Below, piece after piece: positions 43,607-55,805 of a stretch of DNA of 64,000 nucleotides; position 1 is the stretch's first letter, and the number at the start of each line of letters is the position of its first letter. Below the pieces are notes generated by a model. It saw nothing but the letters and a program-made list of their open reading frames with translations. It was not told where the DNA came from and did no database searches. Source of the DNA: Vigna angularis (taxonomy: Eukaryota > Streptophyta > Magnoliopsida > Fabales > Fabaceae); assembly GCF_016808095.1 (NCBI RefSeq), contig NC_068974.1, forward strand, positions 15,996,001 through 16,060,000. The letters are read 5' to 3'. The position numbers were made by a program, and so were the translations under genes.

Positions 43607-43722
43607 GCAGAATTCCAAAGCAAAAGTTGGAGTGTTAAGCAGTGAAGCTTGTAGTAAGATTTGGAATGACCCTTCTTCACGTTTTGTGAGTACATCCTTC
43701 TAACAGATCAAATGTGTGTCAC
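43607..43722 (+). repeat. ~115-bp segment shared with the inverted-repeat core
   Basis: GCTGCAGAATTCCAAAGCAA through TCCTTCTAACAGATC is also present at about 56162-56281 (same strand) and, reversed, at about 57401-57520. Here it abuts the outer end of the left arm. It looks like non-coding kinase-gene flank that was copied three times. Confidence 0.75.
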
Positions 43723-44610
43723 AAGGGACGAGAGAGTGTGCTTCTTGTGGTATACACTTGAAAAATAAATGAGAAAATAAAGTTAAACGAGCTCTGAAAT
43801 TTAAACCAAACTCACAGCTTGAAACAAAGTCATTCTAAATCTTATTTCAAGCTTAAACTTCAGCTTTGGAATTCTGCATGTAAGATGCATGGTCTTTGTC
43901 TGCACGTGTCAAGAAAAAAGGAAAAGATCAGTGTACTTCATCACACTGTAATTAAAATATGAAAAGTGCTCACCTTGATTCGATTTCTTAGGAATCAGTC
44001 ATGTCTATTGTAGAAGCTGTAATTTTTACTGTAGAATCAGTACAAGACCCCTTTGAAGATAAATTTTCATGAAGGATCTTTTTTCCGACATAGAATGCTG
44101 GTGTTTGAGGTAAGGAAACTATTGCACTTTTGTTTGTCAACATTGATACAATCTCAGACATGGTGGGTCGATCATCTGCATAATGTTCTACACACAGCAG
44201 ACCAATATGAATGCATCTTTGTACTTCATCAGGATCAATAGACTCCTTTATTGATGGATCAACTAACTCAGAACATGCACCTTCTTTCCATAACTCCCAT
44301 GTCTGTCAATATTTTACTCAAATTAGAAATATGGAACAATAAGAAAAAATAACACAATGTAACTAATTTACATACATGTCCTATTAGATTTAATGGCCGA
44401 TCAACATCATAACAACCAAGGCTTCTTCTTCCACTAACAATTTCAAGTAACAACACTCCAAAACTATATACATCAGACTTTGTAGAGAAAGCTCCTTCCA
44501 TCATATATTCTGGAGACATGTAACCACTACAAGAAAAACTAATTTGTAACATGATGAAATCATTTTTATATATTCATAGAAAATGGAACCAAGAGAGTTT
44601 ATCAAGCTCA

Positions 44611-44859
<249 letters not shown>

Positions 44860-45260
44860 TCAACATTTATATTTTGATGGGTTAGTATGTGTACCAAACA
44901 ACGTTGACTACAAGTTTTCCCATATAAGTATTCTAATTGACGCATAATAAAAGAACACATAATTAAAAGGAGTCCTGTATATTTCTCACCGAATAGATAG
45001 AAATCCAAACTTTTATTAGGCATGTACTCGTAAATTAGAATCTTCTCTTCTTCATAAATGCAACAACCAAGTAGTTGTACAAGATTCATGTGTTGAAGTT
45101 CACATATTAGTGTTAGTTCATTCTTAAACTCCACAATTCCTTGTCCAAATGTTTTTGAAAGTCTTTTTACAGCAATCTGTTGCCCTGTTGGAAGAATTCC
45201 CTGAAATAACAGTAAAATAACAAATATTAAGTACTCTAATTGACACATTTTGTTAATGCA

Positions 45261-47700
45261 TAATGTAACATCCCAAAATTATACAGTCATCAACCATATA
45301 CTTAGAATAATTACACGTATCAATAACCCAAAACAGTTTTAAATTAAAGGAAACAGATAGAAATAAATGGCCGAACGGCCTTTCATACATAAATTAACGA
45401 GCGTTTAACAAAAAGGTAAGAACGAACGGTTTACAAAAATAGTGACCGAACGTCCAACTATCTCCAGTCAAAAGAGCGCTCGCTCACAGCCGCTCGCTAC
45501 TCTAAATACACTAACTAGAACCGAACGTTCACTGTTCGGCCTTCACTTCAGCTTCGACGAGGTTGGCGTCCTCCAAATTTTCTTCTTCCAGCGTTTCTTC
45601 AAGTAACGCCTCACCATCTGCTCACATCCACACGGATGATCATTGCATTCGACAAGACGAGTATACATAGACGAGACAACACAATGGAAAACGCAAGGGT
45701 AAGCTTATTGAATTTAATTCAAGTCAAACATACAGTTCATGCATACCAAACATATCAATTTATTCGTAATACATGCATTCAAATCATACATTAACTCAAC
45801 CAAATTCCTGATACTAGACCGACCGTCCGGACTGTATGAAACCTGTGTAGCTAAGGCGTCCGTGCACCCAGGTGAGTGACTGGAATACTCATCAGTAGCC
45901 ACCTGAGGTTAGTCTTTTATGTCCAAGTTACAGTTATGGACTAGACCTCCTGCCATTCCCCCGAATGACATACTCATCTCTACTTGAGAACGAGCACTCA
46001 CGGAATATCAGGATGGATCACCATCTAAGCTTACCACGTTCATACTACAAATATCAATATCCAGTCAAGAGTCGTTCCACCTTGGAACGCTCGTTCAAAT
46101 TCCAAAATCATAATATCATTTCATATATGGTTCGCACATTTTATACTTCCCTCAACATCACATTTTCACTCTTAGTTATATTGCCATAAAAAGACGAACG
46201 TTATTTGAAATCAAGACGAACGCTATTTAAAGATCAATAATTATTCAATTAGTACGAGCGCTGGATAGGAGACCTTGCGCGATTTAAAACGAACGCTCGT
46301 TATAAGGCCGAACGCTATCAAAGACTAACGCTCGACAGAGGGTCGAACGCTATCAAGGATGAACGCTCGACGAGGGTCGAACGCTATCAAGGACGAACGC
46401 TCGACATAAGGTCGAACGCTATTAAATACGAACGCTCGGCAAAAGAACGAGCGCTATCAAGAACGAACGCTCGACATAAGGTCGAACGCTACCAAAGAAG
46501 AACGCTCGACATAAGGTCGAACGCTACCAAAGAAGAATGCTTCGACATAAAGTCGAACGCTATCAAAGACGAACGCTAAATTAGCATTTCAAATGGGAAC
46601 GCTCGTTCTAAGACAGAATCCTTTCCAAATGAAAGAATTTCACTCTAAATCATTTTTTAGAGAAAAACGAACGGTATATGACCGTACAAGGACGAGCGTA
46701 TTTTATCAGAGAATATAATATTTTCCAGATTTTTCAGTTTTCAATAACTTTACAGATTTCATACGATTCATAACTTATAATTTCTCTCCACCATAATCTC
46801 ATACATTACAAAATTCATATTATCATATCTCAGTTCATACTTTATACATAGTATCAACATATCAAATTACATACTTTATAAGATTCTCATTAATCATCCA
46901 TACCAAGCAACCATCAGCATAAGTATCACCCAATGCATACCACATTCATTCAGTGTAACAGCGATCGTTCATACTAATACAACAACATACAATTCATGCA
47001 TACAATCCATACCGAACATTGCATACAACTCACATTATAAATTAAATCACAATAAGCTTCCCTTACCCGGATTAAGCAGCGTGCTTTTGTTCTTCAAAAA
47101 GAACACAAGATTCCAGTATACTCTTCTACCCTTAACGTTCAAAACCCCAAAACTCTTCCAACTAAAATTACAGGAAACCAATATTGGTTCAGAGACGGTG
47201 CATGCAGATTAAAACGAAGCTTGCATGTTGAAAATGAAGAGTGGTTGAGGACGTGAAACTTACCCGTTTCAGAATCCCAAAACCAATCGGTTTGATGGAA
47301 AGCTCACGGTGCAGGGACGCTTCTCACGGTGCTGAAACGTGAACGGAGCAAAGGAGGGTGAGCTGCAGAAGAGAGAAGAAGAAAGGTCTCTAGAGAGAGA
47401 ATGGAGAATTTAGGAGATCAGAAATTTGAGGAAGAAGATGAAATGCACAGAGAAAGGGAAAGAGTTTTCCAGAAAATCATTTCTTTCCCCACGCAGGACG
47501 ATCGTCCAACCGCCTGCTGCCACTTGGATTCCATTAACGTTTTTAGAACGTTCCAAAATGACACTTGTCAGCATGCATGCATTGTGAACGTGAGTGCGTT
47601 TTAAACGAAGGGTGTGCGTCTCAATGGAGGTGTATGCGTGGCAAGGTGCATTTATGAAAGTAGAGAGGTGAATCAGCAGAATAATTAATGGGGCGTGACA
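45261..47700 (-). repeat. Left (3') LTR of the Tekay element
   Basis: Minus sense starts TGTCACGCCCC and ends GGGATGTTACATTA. The final TTA after the usual ...TTACA is present at both element ends. Holds a GAACGCTCG tandem array and a TATA-free AT-rich stretch. Confidence 0.92.
46180..46620. repeat. GAACGCT/CGAACGCTCG tandem array in the Tekay LTR
   Basis: About ten imperfect units of ~30-40 bp with GACGAACGCTCGACATAAGG and GTCGAACGCTATCAAAGA. An identical array is in the other LTR (53372-53812). CpG-rich within an AT-rich LTR. Confidence 0.9.
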
Positions 47701-47716
47701 ATCCTCCTAACTACAA
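47701..47716 (-). other. Polypurine tract of the Tekay element
   Basis: Minus-strand TTGTAGTTAGGAGGAT directly upstream of the 3' LTR. Confidence 0.8.
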
Positions 47717-50700
47717 AAATTTTCGTCCTCGAAAATTGAAGGCTTACCAGGGAATAGATGAGGGTATAAGTCTTTCATAGCATCTTCAACTTCCCACGTA
47801 GAGTCGCCAGTCTTGTCGTCCCACAACACTTTCACCAGTCGAACATCCTTCCCTTTGTATAATTTAGAGCGTTCGTCTTCAATGCGAATCGGCTTCATTT
47901 CTAGCGTTCGGTCTGGTCGAAGACGAACGTCCTCCAGCTCCAATATGTGCGAGGGATCAGACACGTACTTTCGGAGTTGGGAGACGTGAAATACCGGATG
48001 AAGGTTGGACAATTGTGGAGGTAGGGCTAGCTCGTATGCAACAGGTCCAATCTTCCTTGTGATCTGATACGGTCCCACGAACTTGGGAGATAATTTCTTT
48101 GATCGTAACGCTCTTCCTACTCCGGTAGTTGGATTCAACCTTAGAAAAACATGATCGCCAGCTTTGAACTCCAAGGGTCGTCTCCTCTTATCTGCGTATG
48201 ACTTCTGTCTGCTTCTGGACGTTCTCAATCTCTCTTGTATCAATTTCACCTTATCCGTTGTTTGTTGAACGAGCTCTGGTCCAGTCAATATGCTTTCTCC
48301 TTCGTGAAACCAACAAAGTGGCGTGCGACATTTGCGTCCGTATAGTGCTTCGAAAGGAGCCATCCCAATGCTGGACTGGAAGCTGTTGTTGTAGGTGAAC
48401 TCTATTAACGACAGTACATCATCCCAAACGCCCATGTGATCGAGTACGCACGTCCTTAATAAATCCTCGAGCGTCTGGATTGTTCTCTCAGATTGACCGT
48501 CCGTCTGAGGATGGTACGCTGAACTCATTTGGAGTTTGCTGCCCAGCTCACTTTGCAACGATTGCCAAAACCGAGAGGTGAATCTTGTGTCTCGATCAGA
48601 GATGATGCTGGACGGCACTCCATGTAGACGAACGATCTCTTTGATGTAGAGCTTGGCCAAGTTGGTCATGGACATCTTCAAGTTGACAGCTAGGAAGTGA
48701 GCACTCTTTGTTAGACGATCCACTATTATCCAAATAGAATCGTGATTCTTGACCGTGCGAGGCAAGTGAGTCACAAAGTCCATTGAAATGCTGTCCCACT
48801 TCCATTTGGGAATCTCCAAAGGTTGTAGTAGCCCACCCGGTCTTTGATATTCGGCCTTAGCACGTTGACAGGTTAGGCATGATGCCACAAAACGTGCAAC
48901 GTCACTCTTCATCCTTGGCCACCAGAACGACTGCTTGAGATCGTGATACATCTTAGTCATGCCTGGATGCATGCTAAGACGGCTGTGATGACCTTCTTCC
49001 AAGATAATTCTCTTCAGCTCGCCATCATTCGGAACGCACGTCCGTCCCATGTAACGTAACATGCCGTCCGTTCCAGCGTTGAAATGTTTGGCTTGATCCG
49101 TACCGAGCGCGCTTAAAATCTTCACCAATTCTTCGTCCTCTCGTTGTTTCATCCAGATTCGGTCGAACACATCACTTGATATCCACAAGGTGCAGCATTT
49201 AATACTGTTCGACTCCAACTCGAACTGCAACCTTAGGTCTCGGAAACTCTCCACCAAACTTAACTCTTTAACCATCATTACCGAGACATGAACCGCCTTC
49301 CTACTTAGAGCATCCGCCACAACGTTCGCTTTACCAGGGTGATAAAGCAACTCGAACTCATAATCCTTTAAGAACTCAAGCCACCTCCGCTGTCTCATAT
49401 TCAACTCCTTTTGGTCAAATAGGTACTTGAGGCTCTTATGATCACTAAAGACTTGGAAGACGGATCCATACAAGTAGTGTCTCCAAATCTTTAGAGCAAA
49501 GACGACCGCTGCTAGCTCTAGGTCGTGCGTTGGGTAATTCTTCTCATGTATCTTCAACTGCCGTGAGGCGTATGCCACTGCCCGCTTCTCTTGCATAAGA
49601 ACGCACCCCAAACCTTGGTGAGATGCGTCACAGTAAACTTCAAAAGGTTTGGCAGTGTCCGGAATTACTAATACTGGAGCGCTCGCCAGCTTCTGCTTCA
49701 ACTCTTGGAAGCTGGATTCACACCTATCGGTCCAAGCGAATGGGTGATCCTTTCTAGTCAGCTGGGTTAACGGTGCTACTATCTTAGAAAATCCTTCTAT
49801 GAAACGCCTATAGTAACCCGCGAGCCCTACAAAACTTCTAACTTCAGTAACCGAGCGCGGACTCTCCCATTCCAAGACCGCTCGCACCTTAGCCGGATCA
49901 ACTGAAATTCCACCAGCGGACACGACGTGACCCAAAAATTGCACTTCTTTCATCCAAAATTCGCACTTAGACAACTTAGCGTACAACTCCTTTTCTCTCA
50001 ACACTCCAAGTACCACCCTTAAGTGTTCCTCATGCTCTTCACAACTCTTGGAGTAGATGAGAATATCATCAATAAACACCACCACGAATTTGTCCAAATA
50101 CGGCCTGAATATACGGTTCATGTAGTCCATGAAGACTGCTGGAGCGTTCGTCACACCGAACGGCATGACCACGTACTCATAGTGTCCATAACGTGAACGG
50201 AAGGCTGTCTTCTGAATGTCTCCTTCCTTGACCCGAATCTGGTGATAGCCCGACCTCAAGTCTATCTTAGAGAAAACGCTCGCTCCATGCAACTGGTCCA
50301 GTAGATCGTCAATGCGAGGCAATGGGTATTTATTCTTGATGGTCAGCTTATTCAACTGACGGTAATCAATACAAAGCCGAGAGCTGCCATCCTTCTTCTT
50401 CACCAATAACACGGGCGCTCCCCAAGGTGACACGCTTGGACGGATGAATCTCTTGTCCATCAACTCTTCTATTTGCTTTTTAAGCTCCACCAATTCAGCG
50501 GGTGCCATTCTATACGGTTGAACGGATATAGGGGCCGCAGTAGTTACCAAATCTATGGTAAATTCAACTTCACGAACAGGAGGCAATCCAGGCACTTCAT
50601 CCGGGAAAACGTCCGAGAATTCGTCCACAATCGTTCGTCCTTCAGCGTACTTATTGAACGAACGTTCACCACTCTTATCCGCCAATTCTCGGTCTTCATG

Positions 50701-51151
50701 CGTCATGATCAAGAAGCAACTGGCGCCTTCCATTATATCTTCTTTAATTTGAAAGAGCGTCACTCCTAACTCTTCTTCACATTCCTCAGGAAAAATCAAC
50801 TCCTTAGCCCCACAATCTATGAGGATGCGATTGGTATTCAGCCAATCCATTCCCAGAATCACTTCTAAGTCCTTGAGAGGCAAACATATTAAGTTTACCT
50901 TGTATCTACGCCCCTCTACTTCAACAGAACATCTAACGCACATGGTAGACGTCCTGACCTCTCTAGCCGCTGGGGTTGACACCACCAAGTCGAACTGCAT
51001 CTCACTCTCGGTTAATCCCAACTTATCAACGCACGCCTTCGAGATGAAGGAGTGTGTGGCCCCCGAATCATACAAAACACAGCAAGGAATTCCATGAACT
51101 AAGCAGGTACCAGTGACGAGCGTACCTGAGCTCGCTGCTTCTGCACCAGTG
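47707..51151 (-). CDS. pol: Tekay gypsy pol polyprotein (protease, RT, RNase H, integrase, chromodomain)
   Basis: The open frame continues upstream of the protease ([13 protein letters not shown] at about 51151). Numbering from the [10 protein letters not shown] active site at 51075: RT core with [10 protein letters not shown] and catalytic FIDDILIYS near residue 330; RNase [14 protein letters not shown] near 478; integrase zinc domain [11 protein letters not shown] to CLTCQRAK, 693-735; DDE core with MDFVTHL (about 763), SDRDTRF (about 826) and [12 protein letters not shown] (about 861); chromodomain 1061-1108 ([29 protein letters not shown]). All catalytic residues I can check are present and there are no stops. 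The frame is offset from gag by -1, so fusion needs a frameshift, or the offset is a recent one-base loss. Confidence 0.95.
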
Positions 51152-51167
51152 ATCGCATATACTCGCC

Positions 51168-52307
51168 CTACAGCTTGGCTCGTCCACCTCTTCCTTGCTG
51201 AGTCCTTCCCGCATTCGGCGGCCTCATCACTGCACGTCCGCCCATATTACACTCGTTCTCCAGGTGACCATTTCTTTTACAACGAGTGCAATATTTCCCT
51301 CCAACCAACTGAGGGCATGAAGATCTGAAATGGGGTCCTCCGCACTGAAAACATCTGACCGGCCCTTGTTGATTGGCTTGTCCAGTAACTACCATAGATT
51401 GTGAACCACTCGACTGGGCTGGACGAGCGTATGGGGTCCTGTTCCTATGCACATTGGGTCTCGACATAACTGGTACTCTCGACGCCTGTTGTTTCTTATG
51501 TTGTTCCGCCTCAGCCATATTTTTCTCAAGTATCTTAGCCCTCTCAACCATGGCTGGGAACGTCCGAATACATAGACTGGAAATCAAAACCTTGAGATCA
51601 CTCCTCAATCCGTTCTCAAATTTTCTACACTGCCACACTTCACTTGTGGCCATAGTATTGAATCTGACGAGATGTTTGAATTTATTGGTGTACTCCGAGA
51701 CGGACATATTTCCTTGAACCAGTTGTAGGAATTCCACCTCCTTTGCAAACCGTACGCTGTCAGGGAAGTATTCCTCATAAAATTTGTTTCTAAATACTTC
51801 CCAGGTGATCGGTTGCTGCGCGTCCGTAAGAATGGCTCTAGCGCTCGACCACCAATGGCTCGCTTCTCCAGTCAGTAAATACTCAGCGTACGCCAACCTG
51901 TTTTCATCAGGGCATCGTTTGGCATTGAAGATCTTCTCTATATCCCTCAACCACTGATCCGCTTCGTTTGGGAGACCCTTTCCATTGAATTTAGCAGGAT
52001 GGTGTTGGAGGAAACTCTCCAAGCTCCATTCGGCAGTAGGCGGGGCAGCGTTGGAAGAAGACGCCCCTGAATGATGCCTAGTCGCTGCTAAGATCTCCAT
52101 TAGTTGTCTTTGTGTAGTTTCAGAGTTGGCACGTGAAGCTTCCAAACTCTGCATGGCACTCTGATTCTGCTGCATTAGAGTGGCATTTTGTTCCATCAGT
52201 GTCGTGTTCTGCTGCTGTAAGCGGTCTATCACTGTCTCCAACAACCTAGCGTTGTTGGACGCATCAGGTTCGTTAGGTTGGGGTGGAGGAGGGAGTCTAG
52301 GTGCCAT
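51168..52307 (-). CDS. gag: Tekay gypsy gag
   Basis: 379 codons from [15 protein letters not shown]. Residues 22-75 are a Gln/Asn-rich coiled-coil ([16 protein letters not shown]). The retrotransposon-gag domain lies at about 115-225 ([35 protein letters not shown]). Two zinc knuckles are [13 protein letters not shown] near 319 and [14 protein letters not shown] near 337. It ends AKL-TAG at 51168, overlapping the start of the pol frame. It packages element RNA into particles. No lesions seen. Confidence 0.94.
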   Translation of the reverse strand: MAPRLPPPPQPNEPDASNNARLLETVIDRLQQQNTTLMEQNATLMQQNQSAMQSLEASRANSETTQRQLMEILAATRHHSGASSSNAAPPTAEWSLESFLQHHPAKFNGKGLPNEADQWLRDIEKIFNAKRCPDENRLAYAEYLLTGEASHWWSSARAILTDAQQPITWEVFRNKFYEEYFPDSVRFAKEVEFLQLVQGNMSVSEYTNKFKHLVRFNTMATSEVWQCRKFENGLRSDLKVLISSLCIRTFPAMVERAKILEKNMAEAEQHKKQQASRVPVMSRPNVHRNRTPYARPAQSSGSQSMVVTGQANQQGPVRCFQCGGPHFRSSCPQLVGGKYCTRCKRNGHLENECNMGGRAVMRPPNAGRTQQGRGGRAKL

Positions 52308-52438
52308 CGTTTTCTGTACCAGAGAAAACGAACGTTAAAATGTTTAATAGTTAAAACAGTAACTTATTAAACATACGATAAGCACACAACAAAAACGCAA
52401 TGCACTCATAACCTACAGCGTTCTTAAGAGAACAAAAC

Positions 52439-52452
52439 TGCTCTGATACCAA
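52439..52452 (-). other. Primer-binding site of the Tekay element (tRNA-iMet type)
   Basis: Minus-strand TTGGTATCAGAGCAG directly follows the LTR end TTACATTA. Confidence 0.92.
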
Positions 52453-54892
52453 TAATGTAACATCCCAAAATTATACAGTCATCAACCATATACTTAGAAT
52501 AATTACACGTATCAATAACCCAAAACAGTTTTAAATTAAAGGAAACAGATAGAAATAAATGGCCGAACGGCCTTTCATACATAAATTAACGAGCGTTTAA
52601 CAAAAAGGTAAGAACGAACGGTTTACAAAAATAGTGACCGAACGTCCAACTATCTCCAGTCAAAAGAGCGCTCGCTCACAGCCGCTCGCTACTCTAAATA
52701 CACTAACTAGAACCGAACGTTCACTGTTCGGCCTTCACTTCAGCTTCGACGAGGTTGGCGTCCTCCAAATTTTCTTCTTCCAGCGTTTCTTCAAGTAACG
52801 CCTCACCATCTGCTCACATCCACACGGATGATCATTGCATTCGACAAGACGGGTATACATAGACGAGACAACACAATGGAAAACGCAAGGGTAAGCTTAT
52901 TGAATTTAATTCAAGTCAAACATACAGTTCATGCATACCAAACATATCAATTTATTCGTAATACATGCATTCAAATCATACATTAACTCAACCAAATTCC
53001 TGATACTAGACCGACCGTCCGGACTGTATGAAACCTGTGTAGCTAAGGCGTCCGTGCACCCAGGTGAGTGACTGGAATACTCATCAGTAGCCACCTGAGG
53101 TTAGTCTTTTATGTCCAAGTTACAGTTATGGACTAGACCTCCTGCCATTCCCCCGAATGACATACTCATCTCTACTTGAGAACGAGCACTCACGGAATAT
53201 CAGGATGGATCACCATCTAAGCTTACCACGTTCATACTACAAATATCAATATCCAGTCAAGAGTCGTTCCACCTTGGAACGCTCGTTCAAATTCCAAAAT
53301 CATAATATCATTTCATATATGGTTCGCACATTTTATACTTCCCTCAACATCACATTTTCACTCTTAGTTATATTGCCATAAAAAGACGAACGTTATTTGA
53401 AATCAAGACGAACGCTATTTAAAGATCAATAATTATTCAATTAGTACGAGCGCTGGATAGGAGACCTTGCGCGATTTAAAACGAACGCTCGTTATAAGGC
53501 CGAACGCTATCAAAGACTAACGCTCGACAGAGGGTCGAACGCTATCAAGGATGAACGCTCGACGAGGGTCGAACGCTATCAAGGACGAACGCTCGACATA
53601 AGGTCGAACGCTATTAAATACGAACGCTCGGCAAAAGAACGAGCGCTATCAAGAACGAACGCTCGACATAAGGTCGAACGCTACCAAAGAAGAACGCTCG
53701 ACATAAGGTCGAACGCTACCAAAGAAGAATGCTTCGACATAAAGTCGAACGCTATCAAAGACGAACGCTAAATTAGCATTTCAAATGGGAACGCTCGTTC
53801 TAAGACAGAATCCTTTCCAAATGAAAGAATTTCACTCTAAATCATTTTTTAGAGAAAAACGAACGGTATATGACCGTACAAGGACGAGCGTATTTTATCA
53901 GAGAATATAATATTTTCCAGATTTTTCAGTTTTCAATAACTTTACAGATTTCATACGATTCATAACTTATAATTTCTCTCCACCATAATCTCATACATTA
54001 CAAAATTCATATTATCATATCTCAGTTCATACTTTATACATAGTATCAACATATCAAATTACATACTTTATAAGATTCTCATTAATCATCCATACCAAGC
54101 AACCATCAGCATAAGTATCACCCAATGCATACCACATTCATTCAGTGTAACAGCGATCGTTCATACTAATACAACAGCATACAATTCATGCATACAATCC
54201 ATACCGAACATTGCATACAACTCACATTATAAATTAAATCACAATAAGCTTCCCTTACCCGGATTAAGCAGCGTGCTTTTGTTCTTCAAAAAGAACACAA
54301 GATTCCAGTATACTCTTCTACCCTTAACGTTCAAAACCCCAAAACTCTTCCAACTAAAATTACAGGAAACCAATATTGGTTCAGAGACGGTGCATGCAGA
54401 TTAAAACGAAGCTTGCATGTTGAAAATGAAGAGTGGTTGAGGACGTGAAACTTACCCGTTTCAGAATCCCAAAACCAATCGGTTTGATGGAAAGCTCACG
54501 GTGCAGGGACGCTTCTCACGGTGCTGAAACGTGAACGGAGCAAAGGAGGGTGAGCTGCAGAAGAGAGAAGAAGAAAGGTCTCTAGAGAGAGAATGGAGAA
54601 TTTAGGAGATCAGAAATTTGAGGAAGAAGATGAAATGCACAGAGAAAGGGAAAGAGTTTTCCAGAAAATCATTTCTTTCCCCACGCAGGACGATCGTCCA
54701 ACCGCCTGCTGCCACTTGGATTCCATTAACGTTTTTAGAACGTTCCAAAATGACACTTGTCAGCATGCATGCATTGTGAACGTGAGTGCGTTTTAAACGA
54801 AGGGTGTGCGTCTCAATGGAGGTGTATGCGTGGCAAGGTGCATTTATGAAAGTAGAGAGGTGAATCAGCAGAATAATTAATGGGGCGTGACA
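52453..54892 (-). repeat. Right (5') LTR of the Tekay element
   Basis: 2440 bp; near-identical to the left LTR (about two substitutions seen). Followed by ATGCA, the target duplication. Confidence 0.93.
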
Positions 54893-55327
54893 ATGCATAA
54901 CTTCATTGATTTCAAGTCACCTTATAAACAGGTCCAAAGCCTCCTTGTCCTAACTTATTCTCCGATGAAAATCCGTTTGTTGCTTCCATAACTGATGTAT
55001 AATTAAACACTGTTAGGCCATGTCCCTTTTTTAAATCATCTTCAAAATCTTCCATTGCAGATGACCGACTATAAGTTGCCAAGTATGCCATCTTCGTCAC
55101 CTTCCTTCGACTCTTCTTCTCTGTTTGATGAATGTGAGAAAGATTAAAATATATATAAAGTATCAAAAGACTGAGCTTAGTGCTGTATGTAGTAATCTGA
55201 TTTTGAAGTACGTAACAACCTTGAAACACATATTTTCTCTTCTTTAAGGCTAGACAAATAGTCAATAGACAAATTGCAAGTAGAGCTGCTGCTGCTACTG
55301 CAACTATCCATGTCCACTTTTTTGTAC

Positions 55328-55805
55328 CTGCATAGAATTTTTACTTAAGTAACAATGGATATTGTTGTTATAAGTTTTGCAAAGACTGCTTTCTGTTAGC
55401 CAACACACAATCTTGACTGTACGTGATTAAGGTATATAAACAACCTGATTGAATTAAATTTATCAAAATATTATGTTTTGTGATGTACAAAATTGATTTT
55501 GAAGTACATAACTACCTTGAAACACATATATTCGTTTCTTTACGGCTAGGCAATTAGTGAATAGGCAAATTGCAAGTAGAGCAGTTCCAAATCCACTTTT
55601 TTTACCAGTGTAGAATGTTTACAATTAATATTGTAATTTTTCAACAAACAGCAATGACTGGTTTCTCTTAGGGGACAAACAATCTTTAGTGTATGTGACT
55701 ACATTAAAAAAATAACCGATTGAGTTAAAAAATTAGAAAAAATCGTACATAAAGTAAACAGTAGTATAAACTAAAGAAATTAATCGAACAATATATTTGA
55801 CTTAC
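55328..55805 (-). other. Intron of the left-arm kinase copy, with an internal partial duplication
   Basis: Contains a degraded second copy of the transmembrane-exon end (minus sense GTGTTTCAAGGTAG, TTGCCTAGCCGTAAAGAAACG near 55515-55580), so the TM exon was once tandemly duplicated. The same is present in the right arm (58080-58170). Confidence 0.7.

Larger units (their letters stand above)
45261..54892 (-). mobile_element. Tekay-clade Ty3-gypsy retrotransposon, very young
   Basis: 9632 bp with two LTRs of identical length (2440 bp) differing at only about two positions (A/G near 45670 versus 52852; A/G near 46985 versus 54177). Target duplication ATGCA (45256-45260 and 54893-54897). Methionine-tRNA primer site and purine tract are in place. 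gag is open (379 codons) and pol is open (1122 codons) with a C-terminal chromodomain, which places it in the chromovirus Tekay/Del group. The only coding oddity is a gag-pol frame offset. It is inserted in an intron of the left-arm kinase copy; the right arm shows the empty site. Confidence 0.95.

Noticed and set aside
44521..44536. CACTACAAGAAAA, a typical CACTA transposon terminus
   Set aside because: It is the reverse complement of a normal splice acceptor before the kinase GYMSPEY exon, and the matching right-arm copy shows no insertion.
45964..46190. 74-aa frame duplicated at 53157-53381
   Set aside because: Lies in both Tekay LTRs; its repetition reflects LTR identity, not a gene.
50473..51097. 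Plus-strand frames of 65-98 aa
   Set aside because: Antisense of the Tekay pol frame, which has all domain motifs.
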